Assembly (NCBI RefSeq): GCF_009870125.1 | Contig: NC_046679.1 | Location: forward strand, 30,256,001-30,320,000 | DNA from: Drosophila pseudoobscura | Lineage: Eukaryota; Arthropoda; Insecta; Diptera; Drosophilidae | DNA length: 64,000 bases | Direction of reading: 5' to 3' | Program-made: the position numbers and the translations under genes | Notes under the pieces: model-generated | Seen by the model: only the letters and a program-made list of their open reading frames with translations | Database searches by the model: none | What the model was told of the DNA's origin: nothing | Shown here: positions 1 to 11,940 of the stretch, piece by piece | How the letters are laid out: each line of letters starts with the position of its first letter | Position numbering within the stretch: the first letter of the stretch is position 1

Positions 1-3000
1 ATCTTCAGAGACCCAAAAAAAACAAAAATGGCCATGCCCTCATCCCAGTTGCGACATGTGGCAGCAGCATTTGATGAAATATAAAACTTCAAAACGAGTC
101 TGACAGCTGCTGACATTGCCATCGTGCTCACTCCAAATATTTTTGAGGCTGGGGGGTTTGCCGATGGCTGCACATTGCGCATACGTCATGTGGCACGAAT
201 TTCAATATCTACATGTGCCACAGGATTTATAATGCATACACTTATACCAGATTTGTCATCTGGTGGCTGAATCAACTGTCATCTTATGCGTATTCAAATG
301 CTCAGCAATTAATCTGCTTATCCGCCCACAAAACCTGACAGACAGCCAACGTGATTGCCCATTTTGCCAATATTTTCCAGAGAAAATCCACCCCCCAGGC
401 TCCAGGCTTTCTCTCGAATGCAGTCATTGGACTTTCGAGCAAACCAAACGAGTCTCAGGACATTTTTTGTAAGGACATTGTGAATTTCTCTAGAAAAATG
501 TATTTTTATCTCACATTTTCAGGCGTCAGACGCAAACCTTTGTGTTTCAGACCTTGTTTCTTTTGTTTATTACTTTCTTCGTTCCTTTTGAAGTACTTTT
601 TTTAAAGCATTTCATTTTCAATTATCAGTTCGAAGCAAGATCAAAATCGCAATGTCTGTCCATTGAGGTATTGCAATTTTTGTGAAAGGGTTTTCCAAAG
701 AATCTATTATGAAATGATGGAAAAGGCATATAGTTAGGGCCTTCAATGGTGTCAACCAGTATGTAATCTATGAATGTAGTCTTATGAATTTAAAGTCATT
801 TAATAATCGATAAGCACACAAATTTACAATCAATTGGTGTCCCTCTTGCATAGCCATGCCTCTGTCTTGGTTTATGCAGCTTATAAAAGAAATTTCAGCA
901 ACATTGTAACGCCCTTCATATCTAATTAAACCCGAAAATATTTTTTAATCGATTTGTAATCGATAAAGTTTGGTTGCGCACCAATTTTCTCCCGTTTGAT
1001 GACTAGAACTTTCGCCAAAAGCGAACCAAAATGAAAGTTGAAATCGATTTCGAGGGCCCCGCACATGTGTGTGCATTCTGCAGAAGACCCGACCCCCACG
1101 GGCTGGACACCCGAAACCCTTACAAAGTGATACAAACTTTTATGGCATGCTGCTGGCCCCGGTTATGGCCATAAATGGAGGCAATTACCAACACCTCCTA
1201 ATGCTGCGAAAATTGAAGTGAAATAAACAAAATTAATATGCTGCCACCCGCTGGGGGCTGTGTCTCCCTGAGGCACGTCTAAACACAATGAACAGCGGGC
1301 GGATACTGGGGAGATGCCTGTGGGCGGGGGGAGGTCATGGGTCACGATACAGTGCACAGCATATGTATATGGACGCTAAGGAGCTGGAAATTAATTGTTA
1401 TGCATGTGTTTGCAAGCCAACGAGGCAAACAATTAAGGAATGGTATCTTCTCTCAGAGGACCAGAGTCCTTCAGATGACTTTGCAGGACCTGTCGTACGC
1501 TGTCGCTGTCGCTGTCCATTCATTAAGCCACCGACATGATGGCGTTTCAGAAGCATAAAACTAAATATTGTCCGGCATTTCCAAATGTCAACAGGGTTGC
1601 CCTTTCGACAGCGGAAGGGATATACGTATCAGGGATCGGCCGTCCGCCACACACAATCTCGGTACGTCAGTGCTTAATTAAAACTCCCTGGACAACTTTA
1701 TTTCACTTCCAGAACCAGGGGTCCGGACCGCTGTCAAATTAAGGCCCAGGCAGGCTGTTGCACAAGTCTGTGGTTTCCTGATTCCCCGTTCTGACACTCG
1801 CCGTCTCTCTGATTCTTGGCTGAAACTAATTTCAGCTAGATGATGTCAAGTCATTAAGTTATATGTGGCCTGGACTCCTAACCCTAAAATAGCCTTGAGC
1901 TGTGCATGAGATACGAGACCACAGACCAAAGTTCAACCAACTTCCAGTTGCCACAACTTGTTGCATGAAATTCGCAGAAATCTACAAGAATTCCTTTGGT
2001 ATTGCTTATTGCAGTTTGAAAAGTCTGCCTTATGGCGGACACATATGCCCTCAGATGAAAAATGGTAATGGAAAGACCCTTACGCCCTTTCCCTTCGAAA
2101 TTCGGACGATTAAGGCACCCACTCTTCAGGGTTGAGGCCTTATTAAATCTCAATATCCCCACCATATGTTTATCTGACTCGGAGAAAGCCTCCAGGGAAG
2201 TCCCTTGTCTCTTGGCAACCTCCGTGGGATTTTCATTTAACTTTAAAGCCAGAAGCAAAGCCAAAGCAAATGGAAAGCCTCTGATCTCTGTATGGGGGGA
2301 ATATTTCCATTAGTCAAGCACTGCCTTGCTGCCAAATCTCACCTGGCTTTTGGCTCCGGGTGATTAAGCCTCATTTATCAAATATTAAGATGAGCCCAGC
2401 AGAAGCGTCTTTCAAGTCAAGAGCCTGGTCTGTGTCCTTCGCTATGCTCTCTTCAAGTCAATATTGATATTGAGATAGATGCTGGCAATTGGAAAGTACC
2501 CTCCCGCTTCCCAATCGAAAAGTTTCCTTATGCCGTGGAATTTTTGATATTTGAAAAGTTTCGCTGCGTGCTTTCTCAACGGTCTCGGCAATATTGGCAA
2601 GACAAACAAACATATAATCGTTAAAGTTTTAATTGTGCTGTGTGCAAATGATGTTTTTGTTACCATCCAAATTTAGATGCCACAAACTTTGAGCAGCGGC
2701 ATCGTCTTAAAGAGACAAGGGCCTGTAGACGAATCTGGAAGCTCTTTAAAAATCTCCAATAGCAAAAGACTGAAACAACCAACCTATGAAAAAACCCTCA
2801 GAGATACACATAAAATGCATTTCCCAGACAACTTTCAGGGGGAAACTTTATCTCAACTTTTCCGTCTGCAGCGGACTTTTTGTCAAATAGTTGAAGACAT
2901 TCTGCAACTAGAAAACTATTGACATGTTTCGTTCCCTCCTCTGGTACTTTTTTTATTTATTTATTACAAAGTTGGCGTTTCATGGCGTTGACATGACAAA

Positions 3001-3420
3001 ACAGGACAAAGCACAACAAAACACAATGGAGGAAAGCCTGCCCCTGCTCTCGGAGTGATTGAGTCCAACATTTGTTGAACAAATTGCTGGGGATTTCTCT
3101 GAAATCCATCTCTTGCCACACAAAAAATGTACATTTTTGGTGAATTAATTTGATGTCTCGCCCGATTCGTGTGCTTGTTATAGTCACAGATACACAGGTA
3201 CACAGACAGGAGATACAAATGTCTGGCTAAAGAAAAAGAAATCTTTGCATAATGGAGCGAATATCTGTCTCCTAAGAAATTCCACAGATGACACATGTGC
3301 ACATGGGCAAATGTTCCCAACAAAAGGATACAAAAGGCCAATGATTAATTGAAAGTCATCAGAGTTGACGCCCTCAGAGGGTTTAATCTGTATGATGATG
3401 ACGATGGGTAGCAATGAATG
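1..3420. other. Intergenic region, no supported gene
   Basis: AT-rich non-coding DNA. The open frames here are short, mostly begin with non-ATG codons and show no domain or family resemblance. Paired ATCGAT sites occur near 949-966. No repeat, tRNA or promoter could be called with confidence. Confidence 0.6.
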
Positions 3421-4379
3421 TCAGTTTTTTGTTTGAGAAAATGACTGCCAAATATTCCTTAAATTACTCTTATTCTTAATTTTTATATTTTTACAACATG
3501 GCCAAGGGAATTGCCATTTACCATAAACATTGCAGACATTCCAGCCGTTTTGGGGGTCTTTTAATTTTTTCGATGGTATGCACAGTACCTGCACCACCTC
3601 GTTGGGCAAAACATATTTCGTTCCATTGATACCATGATGATATTTGGTGGCTAGTGTGAAAGAGAGTGGTGCTGGTGGTTCCAGGCATTTGTTTCGGTTT
3701 TTTTTCGTATCGCAAACAGATTTCAGTTCATCCGAACCATCGATGCAATCGTAATAGCCGTTGCACACCTTTTCAACTGGTATAAGCCGACCATTGCCGC
3801 ACTGGAACTGCGTCTCGTTGTGCCACTGTTGGTAGCAGACATTCAGGGATTCGTCGAATCCATTTGCACAGTCGTGCCATCCATCGCATTGACTGGCGGC
3901 AGGCACACACTTTCTTTTTCGGCAGTCAAAATACCGATCACTGAAATTAAAAGAGAAATTAGAGAAGAGAGTACAATTTCAAGATTCCACAGATACTTTT
4001 GACACTCTCCGCGACGATTTATCTTCTCTTCAGGTTGGCACATCGATGACATCTCATCCGATCCGTCCGAGCAGTCGACTTTTCCATCACACTTTTTCGA
4101 TAATTCAATCACTGCCCCGGTGGCACAGTAGAAATACGAGGAAAACATTCGATCCGGATGCTGTTTGCACAACACAATGGACTCATCCTCGCCATTCGGA
4201 CAGTCTTCCTGTCCATTGCACACCTTAGAGCTTGGTATCCAGGCGCTATTCTGCTCTCCCGTGCAGGTGCCGTCTTTGACGTTGCTCTCCCAGCAATGGA
4301 ACCAATCAAGGAGATCCGATTCACATTTCCTAAGGTCTTCGAACAATATTAAAATTATTATACAAACAAGTTGTTGCAT
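3421..4379 (-). CDS. Secreted LDLa-repeat/sushi protein, modSP-like front end without protease domain
   Basis: Two exons, 4379-3997 and 3940-3421, joined across a 56-bp GT-AG intron. The join rebuilds a complete LDLa repeat across the splice site (N-D-R-Y-F-D-C) and gives a 300-aa protein. A hydrophobic N-terminus (about residues 1-17) looks like a signal peptide. Four LDLa-type repeats follow at about residues 29-71, 85-114, 133-165 and 173-208, each with the C-D/N-G...D-C...D-E calcium-cage pattern. A Cys-rich segment at about 215-280, including NVYGKWQFPWPC, resembles a sushi/CCP module. This order matches the N-terminal half of the insect modular serine protease (modSP) that starts Toll/melanization cascades, but the frame stops without an S1 domain and I see no His, Asp or GDSGG exon downstream. 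It could be a decoy, an adaptor or a truncated paralogue. The domain calls are firm; the relation to modSP is inference. Confidence 0.8.
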
Positions 4380-4402
4380 TATAAGAACTTGCCACTGCTA
4401 CA

Positions 4403-4769
4403 TGTTGCAGGTGTAGACATCATCACCAGGCCTAATAAAAAGTACTCGTACATTTTGAAGAGCGATCTGAACCACTGAGAGTTTTGCCGAAGACTGATTT
4501 GAAGTTCCGGGCTTAAGCTCGCGACTCGTTAATCCCAGGGCGAATTCTCAATCGGGACAGGAGAGAGCACAGTTCTCGGCGAGAGAATGAGAGACACGAA
4601 GAGTGTTGTGATCGGAGACCAGACGACGATCGACGCGTCGCTCAAGTTCAGTTTCTTTTGCCTTTATATGTCTGTATGTACTTGATTGCCAATCAATTAG
4701 CTATTAATAAACATGACTTATAGCCGATACTAAGTCAGTATGGCTCTCCTCCGCCAGACTACGCTAACA
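4403..4769 (+). mobile_element. Candidate solo LTR (fossil), possibly BEL/Pao-like
   Basis: A 367-bp segment begins TGTTGC and ends GCTAACA, the kind of TGTT...AACA termini seen in BEL/Pao and related LTRs. It carries an AATAAA signal at 4706-4711 and GA-rich sequence unlike its surroundings. No internal region, primer-binding site or obvious target duplication is seen, so if it is an LTR it is an old solo copy. It starts 23 bp upstream of the start codon of the divergently oriented LDLa gene. Family assignment is weak. Confidence 0.33.
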
Positions 4770-5798
4770 TTGAACGACAAAGAGTGTGTGCGAGAGAGAG
4801 ACAGAAAATCAGTCATTCTTATTCTTATTCCTTTGAGGTGATCCGGTTGAACGTTGCTTAAATGATTGACTCCCTCTTCGCTATGCTGTTATCTTCTTGA
4901 ATTAATAAATGTTTAAAAGTTCAAAGATCAAATATAATCGTATTTCAAGAACCAAAAGATTGTCTCATGCACCGCCTACGAATGCTTATTTCTGGAAATG
5001 CTGCTACTTCCCAGTTAAACAAAGAAAATTGCATTGTATTTCTAAGAAATTTCCCTATTACTTTTCCTGTGGCTTGAACCAGAGTCACATTCGTTGTGGT
5101 TCCTGTGGCTGCTGTCGGTTTAAATCTCTTCAAACATCCCATTGTCTTGTTTTTGGTAATCGACGAGAAGTGCCCTTTGGTCCTTTGATTGATAGGCATT
5201 TACAGGGCTTTCAGTGTCAAAGCCAAAGCTTATTACATCCTTAATCTGGGCTGGAATATGGCATTATCAAAATATGGCCAAATTCTTGTGACTTGTGTGT
5301 GTGTGTTTTTTTTGTGGAAGCAAAGGTCTCTGGCCACGTTGTAATCGATGATTGGGGATTAGATGGAATCCCCCAGGGCTAAGGAGAGTCCCAGGCTGTG
5401 GCTAATCTCGGATATACAATGAGGATATTCTTTGACGCTGACTCATGTTTATTTAATTCCAGACTTTGTTTGGTGTTTCTGGCGATGTTTCTGCACGTGT
5501 TGGCTTGGCTTTTCCACGGCCGCAAACCTAATGAAAATTCAGCAAAAGCCATGCCGCCAAAAGGCAGACCCACATACATTTACTTGTCTCAGGTGGCAGA
5601 GTGGCAAAGTGTCTTGCCACAACAGGCCACCGGAGGGGGCACGTGCCATTGATTAGCACTCGAGTAGCATTTAATATTCATGAGGAGCAGGAGTCGGAGG
5701 GAAAGCAGTCTCTGAACGAATTGTCAATCCACAAATTTGTCATATAAAACACCTAACGGACTAGGTGACTTCCACGGGAACCTCCCAAATGTAGAAAG
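4770..5798. other. Intergenic region, no supported gene
   Basis: Holds short simple-sequence stretches (TATTCT repeats near 4830, a GT run near 5295) and no frame with coding character. The 3' part is the probable promoter region and 5' UTR of the plus-strand membrane gene that follows, but no core-promoter motif stood out. Confidence 0.55.
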
Positions 5799-6563
5799 AT
5801 GGGCGATTCACCGCCTGGACGACAGACGATTGGGCGGCCGGAATTCTACAAGAAAGTCTACACCATCCTGGTCATTTTCATCGTTACTGGACTCCTGCAG
5901 CTGGTGATTGTGAAGGCCTGCGATTATGACTTTTACAGCGGATTTCCAGTATCCAGCACTGTGTGGGTTCTCATCGCCTTGTGGTGCCTGCTGACCCTGC
6001 TCTGTGTGCCGGTGACCCTCGCCTTTCCGATCACCTATGTGCTCGGAATTATCGCCGCCGAGGCCCTGACACTGAGCGTGCTCAGTCAGGACTTTCTGCT
6101 GCTCACGATGGCCTGGACGTATAGTATCCTGGCGGTGGCCGTAATCCTTAGTATTTGCCTCTATGTGATTGGGATTTTTATGCCGCTAAAATTTCTGCCG
6201 GGCTCACCGACGATGCTGGGTCTGGGCATTGCGGCAATCATTGTTTTAGCCTCGTTGCTAATCACCCGGTTTGCAACCGGGAATGAAGCTATGATGTTCT
6301 ATTTTAACATCGTGAGCCTGCTGTATTTCATGCTTATCGTCGTCTTTACCATTACCGTTGTCCACGACAGACGTCTGCAGCCCCTGCCCCAAGAGAAACG
6401 TATGGTGCCGGTTATCATTTTGGCTGCCCTTTTCTTCTATATGATCCGCATGATCGCTGTCCTTGTTCTGTATGCTGTGCGCGATCTGAGCATCAAATCT
6501 GCAATAAATCCCGGAAAACTACAAAAGAGTTTCTTCCAGAAGAGATATATTCCTGAAATATAG
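5799..6563 (+). CDS. Seven-helix membrane protein, Lifeguard/TMBIM (BI-1) family-like
   Basis: Intronless 254-aa ORF with an ATG start. The sequence contains about seven hydrophobic helices (roughly residues 20-40, 53-75, 77-97, 105-127, 137-157, 165-190 and 202-225), short loops, and a basic C-terminal tail. The segment before helix 1, reading RPEFYKKVYTIL, resembles the FIRKVYxIL entry of Lifeguard/TMBIM proteins, which act as calcium-leak and anti-apoptotic channels in ER, Golgi or mitochondrial membranes. The rest is quite diverged, as in the fast-evolving testis-biased fly paralogues of this family. The conserved Asp pair in the last helices that gates BI-1 channels is not obvious, so channel function is uncertain. 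It stands alone, with more than 1 kb of non-coding DNA on each side. Membrane topology is well supported; family assignment is moderate. Confidence 0.6.
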   Translation: MGDSPPGRQTIGRPEFYKKVYTILVIFIVTGLLQLVIVKACDYDFYSGFPVSSTVWVLIALWCLLTLLCVPVTLAFPITYVLGIIAAEALTLSVLSQDFLLLTMAWTYSILAVAVILSICLYVIGIFMPLKFLPGSPTMLGLGIAAIIVLASLLITRFATGNEAMMFYFNIVSLLYFMLIVVFTITVVHDRRLQPLPQEKRMVPVIILAALFFYMIRMIAVLVLYAVRDLSIKSAINPGKLQKSFFQKRYIPEI

Positions 6564-9500
6564 AATCGAATTTCTTGAAATTAAAGCTCTCGTTAAACCT
6601 CCTTCTTTCCCTTCTTATCCGTGGCCCAAGACAAACAACACTTTGCTGAAGTGTGCAGATTTTCTGGTCACCAATCGTCGGGATAATATTGTACATGTCC
6701 AAGTTTGCTTTAGGCTTTGGGCTTTTAGCGACACAAGTTTTCGTTGAGGCCCTTTTGTGTTGTGTGTTTTATCAGAAGCCCTTCTGGCCGATTAAACAGA
6801 GATATGGACAAAAGTAAGGGAAACAAACGTAAAGACCTGCGGCACAAATAAATAAATATCCATCCAACACATCTCTACGACTTCCCCCCTCTCTCTCTCT
6901 CACACTCTCTCTCGCTGAAATTTCCATGAAATATTTTTAGACTTGAGCTCCTTTCTGCCTTTGTGAACACTTCAGTGAACTTCAATCCTTTGTCGGGGGC
7001 CACTCGTCAATTGTAAATTTCCTTCGGGCGATCAAACTTATGTTAATTTCATAAATTCCATTCGCTTTGGATTGCTTTTAATTCTTTAAAAATAGTTGAA
7101 GCCCAAGCAGCCAGCAGCCAAAACCCAACAACAAGAAAACAACAATTTTCCTGATAAATGTGCTCGTTATTTTTCATAACCGCAGAACACAGAACAGAAC
7201 AACACTTTGTTACTGCCGTCAGTGGTTGGTTGCATAATTGCGTGGGAGACTGTGTCTGTGGGAAAAAGAAACGTAGTTCTTGGTATTCTCGTATGACAAT
7301 TTTTTGTGGTTAAAATATACCTGAATTGTACGGTGAAGTCTCCAATTTGTGAGTATATTTTTGTGCAGGATACATATAAAAACGTATACATACATATGTA
7401 TGTATGTATTTCTTGGGTTTCGAGCAGAATTTCGATCTATAGTAGTGTCAACAGCAACTGCTTTCCCTCTCTCAGCGACGCAGTTTGCATGTCTGTCTTT
7501 CTCTTTCTAACCCACACTCACTCTCAACGCGCGCTCTCATCATCTGTTGCCTTTTGATCCTCTCTGAGCGAGTCGTCTCTCCCTACGCACTCTCTCTCTC
7601 CCTGACAAATGCACAGCCAGTGGACAAGAACAAACATGCACAGCAATGGGAAAAAAGGAAACGCAAGATAGCACTGCAACAATCTCGCAGGGAATTCGCA
7701 GGGAAACAGCAAACAGACCAAAATACACTGAGAATTATATTAGGAACCGACATATAAGCTTATGCAAATGAATCTATTAAAAACCACCGACAAAAGACAT
7801 ACAATTTTGAATTTAAATATCAATGAATATAAATAGATATTTTTAATGAATTGCGGGGGAATATAATAATGGAAAATTAATTGCTTAAACAACCATCTTC
7901 TATTTCACTCCCCGTCTATATTCGCCCCCGCAATCCGTTCGCCTAAAGGGTGGGGGGCGGCCTATTATGTATCTTCCATTGAATTTCGTGAAATGTAATT
8001 AAATTTTAATGCCTCCCATTATGTGAATTTGCATTTGGTCAAAAATGCTGCTGATAATTATGTAACCAATTAAGAGTAACCTTCGGCCACGTTGTCATGG
8101 CGCAAATATCTCTTGAAATTACTAAGCCGATTCGATATCGATGACAATTTTCACAAATATCAACGGCCTTCTCTTTGTTCAATTATTTCTTGGGTAAATA
8201 ATTGAAAGAAAAGGAATGTTAAGCTCTCTCTCTCTCATTCAGTTGATATCCTTTTTCGGACGTCTGCTATTAATAAAACTTGAGCAGCTTTTCCAAGTCT
8301 GACGAGGGGAGGAAAAACTGGCGGTACTTTTCTCGAATGTCAGTTAAATGTCAGACTATTTAGGGCAGATCCACAGTCTATAATGGAAACCACATCAATT
8401 ATGGAAAGGTATCAATGTTTTTTCGGGCATGGACATGCGTGTATCTAATTATGGCTTAAAATTTTCAACGAATTACCTAAAATAACTGTTTAATTGGATA
8501 ACAATTAGGGAAAAATATCCAAGGCTAAAAATATCCTCTTTGAGCGGTTCAAGAGTTAGCCCCGTCCCTCATTCAGAATTCTGGAAGCACTTTTATATTC
8601 CGGCAATCACCTCTGGTGGTTCATGCCATTAAAAACGCCTCCGCATCAAACCGTGACTTTCCCCCATGCTTTCGGGCGACATGCAATTGAACAAATAAAT
8701 CTGTGGGCTAATAAATTTTTAGCAACGCCTGAAGTAGAACCCAAGCGACGAAAGCCAGCTGTGGAGCCAGCATGCCATGCCATAAATGCTGTCGTCTGGG
8801 CCATTAAGGAAGCCTTCTCCTACTCGACAGCCAGCCACTTTTCCATCGGAGAGATGGAGGTCCTTCCCAGTATCGCTCGTCGGAGCTGTGCTTGTGCCTG
8901 ATTTTCAATTGAATTCTATCGTACCACACTGCGTATACGTGCTAGCTCTTCCTGGGTTCCTACGCTTGCTATTGCCTTAAATTTCCCGCTGCTGTGTATG
9001 TACATATATGATTAAAAGCCATTTTTAGCACCTGTTCGAGCTGTTCATTTTGCATCACGGGCTTTAATTGCAATTTATTTTTTATGCCATGCAATTGGAT
9101 TATTTATACATGAGAGCATAAGCTATTTCGAAGCCTCTTTTTACATGAATATGAAGCTGCAGTTTTGTATAGATCTTGTAGTAGTTTGTTTGAATGGTTC
9201 TTAGTTGCTATTTAAATAACAATAAGATCCGCAGTTCACTTTGTATTCGTATGAAATACATGATACATGATAACTTTTTACAGGGTTTGACAATGAGACT
9301 TTTCAACTATGTAATTATTACTGCACAAAAATCGGAGAAGCATTGACAGGGCATTGAATTTCCTATCAAATAATAAATGCATATTTGTTGAAATTCCATT
9401 CAAAAGTTTATTAAAGCAATTGTCCATGAAAATTTACCGCTTTATCGATTTCATGTTGCATTCATTCAACAGTTGACTTTTATTTTATTTTAAAGAAACT

Positions 9501-10563
9501 TTGTGGAAATTTATGTAATGTTTTGCTGTTTTCTTTTTTCGCTTTGACAAAACGAAATGGAAACCAAAATAAAAACCGCACACATATGCTTTTTCCAGAC
9601 AACAATAGATTTATTTATAGTTTAATTCTTCTTTTGTTTAGTCGATGACCGTCTACCTATAGAATGTACGACAGTAATCCATCAGATATTAGGGAACAGA
9701 GCTTTTGCTTGCTTCCTTTAGCTCATGGAATTTTTCATTATTTTCTTTTTCCTTCTAATTGCTTAATCCCTTCAAGAGCCGACCTACATTCAAAGGAAAT
9801 TTTTCATTTTTTCTTTCCTTAATTATGTTCAAGAATTTTCTTGTTTCGCCCCATGCCATGCCCCAAACGACAAAGGATTGTACTTGCTGCACCTTAAGAA
9901 TGGAAGGCAAAATGCTGATAACAAACACAGGGGGGAAAGCCGCAAAGTACGGGGACTAAAAACAATCACAACTCTGATTAAAAAAACGAGAAAGTTGACC
10001 CAGAGAAGCCCTGCATAAAAATTCTCCAACGTGTCAAAGGGAACAATGCATCCAAGGGCTGATTTCAGATTTCATTCTGGATTTTTCTTTCGAATTTCCC
10101 TTCGTGGTATTGCTTTAACTTTTGTCGGAGTTCTGCTTCTTAAATTTAATGCATTTTATTCGCAGAAAAGTCAAAATTAAAGTTATTTCCGGGAAATGAT
10201 TGACATCGGTGCTCATTTCCAGGAACACCTTTGCAGATTAAATTATTCCAGTCAATTGCACAAGCAACTGCACTTGATTGTCATTGATACATGTCTTAAT
10301 TGGATTTCCCGGAATCGCAGATGTCAGCAAAATGTATGCCTTTGCATTTGGGGTTTGCCGGTTAACCCTGCTGGTTGCAGTGAAGGCCTGAGATTGATCT
10401 GAGAAGTCCTTAACTTCGTTAGAATATTGCCTCCAAAAAACCAATATCGACTAGACACTCCTGTCACAATTATTGGAGTGTATCACAAATTGCGTTGAAC
10501 ACAAAATCAATCACAAAGATTTTAATCCGCATAGCCAAGAGTCTTCATAGCCGCATACTTCCC
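6564..10563. other. 4-kb intergenic region with simple-sequence DNA
   Basis: Contains CT-rich tracts (about 6890-6915, 7470-7600 and 8225-8240), a TATG/CATA microsatellite at about 7385-7408 and AT-rich filler. Frames up to 92 codons (for example 8623-8901) lack domains and run through non-coding-like sequence. From about 10190 the DNA matches the region upstream of the second PPP1R36-like copy and so belongs to the duplication unit. Confidence 0.55.
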
Positions 10564-11940
10564 ATGTTACGACTCCATGTGGGCAAAAATGCACCCAAGT
10601 ACTACAAGGGCAATTGGTCCTTTGACTCGAAGAAGGACGCCCTGAATTTTGAGCCGTACCACGATCTGGAGGATGTCGAGGAGCGGTACATATCCACGAA
10701 TTCCTTCAACTTTCTCCGAACCATAACCCAGGAGGAAGAGCTTGTTTTTCGGCATGTTTACGGAAGAGACGATACGACTTACGATACCAGAGCGGTGGAG
10801 CTCAACGATATACGCGATCTAGTACTGTTTTTAATGCCAAGTGAGTTTCTGAGACCCAAATTCGTCGAATTCATGCACCACCAGGCGGTGTATCACCTCC
10901 TTCATTCGCTGACCATCTACTTTGAGTACTACCTCCGGATGGTGGAGTTCGTACTGATACGACGGGATGAAATTTCCGGCGAAACGGCCCAGATTCAGAA
11001 CGAACAAACGAATGATGTGAAGCGGGTATTCTCTGTATATTTGAGTCAATATCGAATGCTCGTGGCCCGCAATTACAGTGTTATCATCAAGGGCGAAGGC
11101 GACTTGGAAAAGTTCTACCACATGAAGAAGCTCGTCAACATTTCGCAAAGCATTTGGGACAAGAACTTCCACGAGCAGTTACTCGCATGCAGCACTCAGA
11201 TCGTGTGGATTGCGATGCATCGCAGGGCCTACAATGTCATCGAAATGGAGATGAATCGCCTGTTTTGTTCCGAGCACTTTGTCACGGCTCGAGCTGGGTA
11301 TCCTATCTTCACGCCAGCAGAGAAGAGTCTCTTGTATGGACGGAACTCCAGGATTATGAACTATCGCCAGCAGGTGTCGCCCCTCATTCAGGAGTTGCAA
11401 AAACTCAACAACGAGGACTTGCCCATTCTGTGGATTGGGAAGCGCAAGTATCGTGGCACTGATATTCGCATAATGGAAATGGAGCTGGAGTACATTGTGC
11501 CAGGACCCCAGTTGCGTCTGATCGACGTGGCCCATGGTATTTTGGGGCACCCCAGGAAGCTTTACAACACCATCCTGGAGCTCCACTGGCCCTCTGTGCG
11601 CTACTCGAACTTCTCCAAGCATCACGACCCCTATTTCATCGTTCGACAGCCCCTTCTGAAGATCCCCAAGATGGATGAAATGAAAAGGCGACAAATGGCG
11701 GAGACCTACGAAAGTTTCTACAAAATCAAGGAGATAAACGATCATCCCTCCCGTGCAATCTATTTAAAGTGGGTGAAACGCGACAAACTCATCAATGATT
11801 ATCGTTCTGGAGTCCTACTTACGAGTACCTTACTCCGAGCCGAGAACGAGTTGAACAGCACGAGCCTCAGGCCCAACGTCGATCAGATTATTGCCGACTA
11901 CAAGAAGAGTGTGGCCAAGAATCGCAAGCGTTAAATTTTG
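10190..11940 (+). repeat. Segmental duplication unit 1 (gene plus upstream flank)
   Basis: Non-coding sequence from about 10190 to the start codon aligns in order with 12110-12734. Both share TTTCCGG near the far end, AATTGGATTT then GTGAGCAAAATGTA-type sequence in the middle, and GACTAGACACT...TGTCACAA...TTGAACACAAAAT close to the gene. The duplication therefore copied the gene with about 370-600 bp of its flank, probably including its promoter. Confidence 0.75.
10564..11934 (+). CDS. PPP1R36-like protein, tandem copy 1
   Basis: Intronless 456-aa protein. The open frame extends upstream of 10564, but only through non-ATG codons; the ATG at 10564 gives MLRLHV, matching the start of copy 2. 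The family was recognised from the N-terminal PKYYxGxWSxDxKKDAL block, a central helical region around FEYYLRMVEFVLIRRDE, and the FHEQLLACSTQIVWIAMHRRAYNVIE-type stretch ending in NRLF. The last of these corresponds to the conserved core of protein phosphatase 1 regulatory subunit 36 (PPPI_inhib domain). In mammals that protein is testis-enriched and binds PP1. The fly copies most likely act in the male germ line, which is inference. Copy 1 is closest in length and flanks to copy 2. It is one of three tandem paralogues on the same strand. A cysteine replaces the arginine of the other copies in NRLFxSE. Confidence 0.72.
   Translation: MLRLHVGKNAPKYYKGNWSFDSKKDALNFEPYHDLEDVEERYISTNSFNFLRTITQEEELVFRHVYGRDDTTYDTRAVELNDIRDLVLFLMPSEFLRPKFVEFMHHQAVYHLLHSLTIYFEYYLRMVEFVLIRRDEISGETAQIQNEQTNDVKRVFSVYLSQYRMLVARNYSVIIKGEGDLEKFYHMKKLVNISQSIWDKNFHEQLLACSTQIVWIAMHRRAYNVIEMEMNRLFCSEHFVTARAGYPIFTPAEKSLLYGRNSRIMNYRQQVSPLIQELQKLNNEDLPILWIGKRKYRGTDIRIMEMELEYIVPGPQLRLIDVAHGILGHPRKLYNTILELHWPSVRYSNFSKHHDPYFIVRQPLLKIPKMDEMKRRQMAETYESFYKIKEINDHPSRAIYLKWVKRDKLINDYRSGVLLTSTLLRAENELNSTSLRPNVDQIIADYKKSVAKNRKR

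Noticed and set aside
1884-2264. 126-codon minus-strand frame
   Set aside because: It begins with TTG, overlaps other equally long frames, and has no protein-like composition or family resemblance.
2957-3341. Overlapping minus-strand frames downstream of the LDLa gene, considered as a missing protease exon
   Set aside because: No His-Asp-Ser motifs or GDSGG are present and the starts are non-ATG; nothing suggests an S1 domain.
8623-8901. 92-codon plus-strand frame with an ATG
   Set aside because: No domain, AT-rich filler such as AATAAATTTTT inside, and no splice or promoter context.
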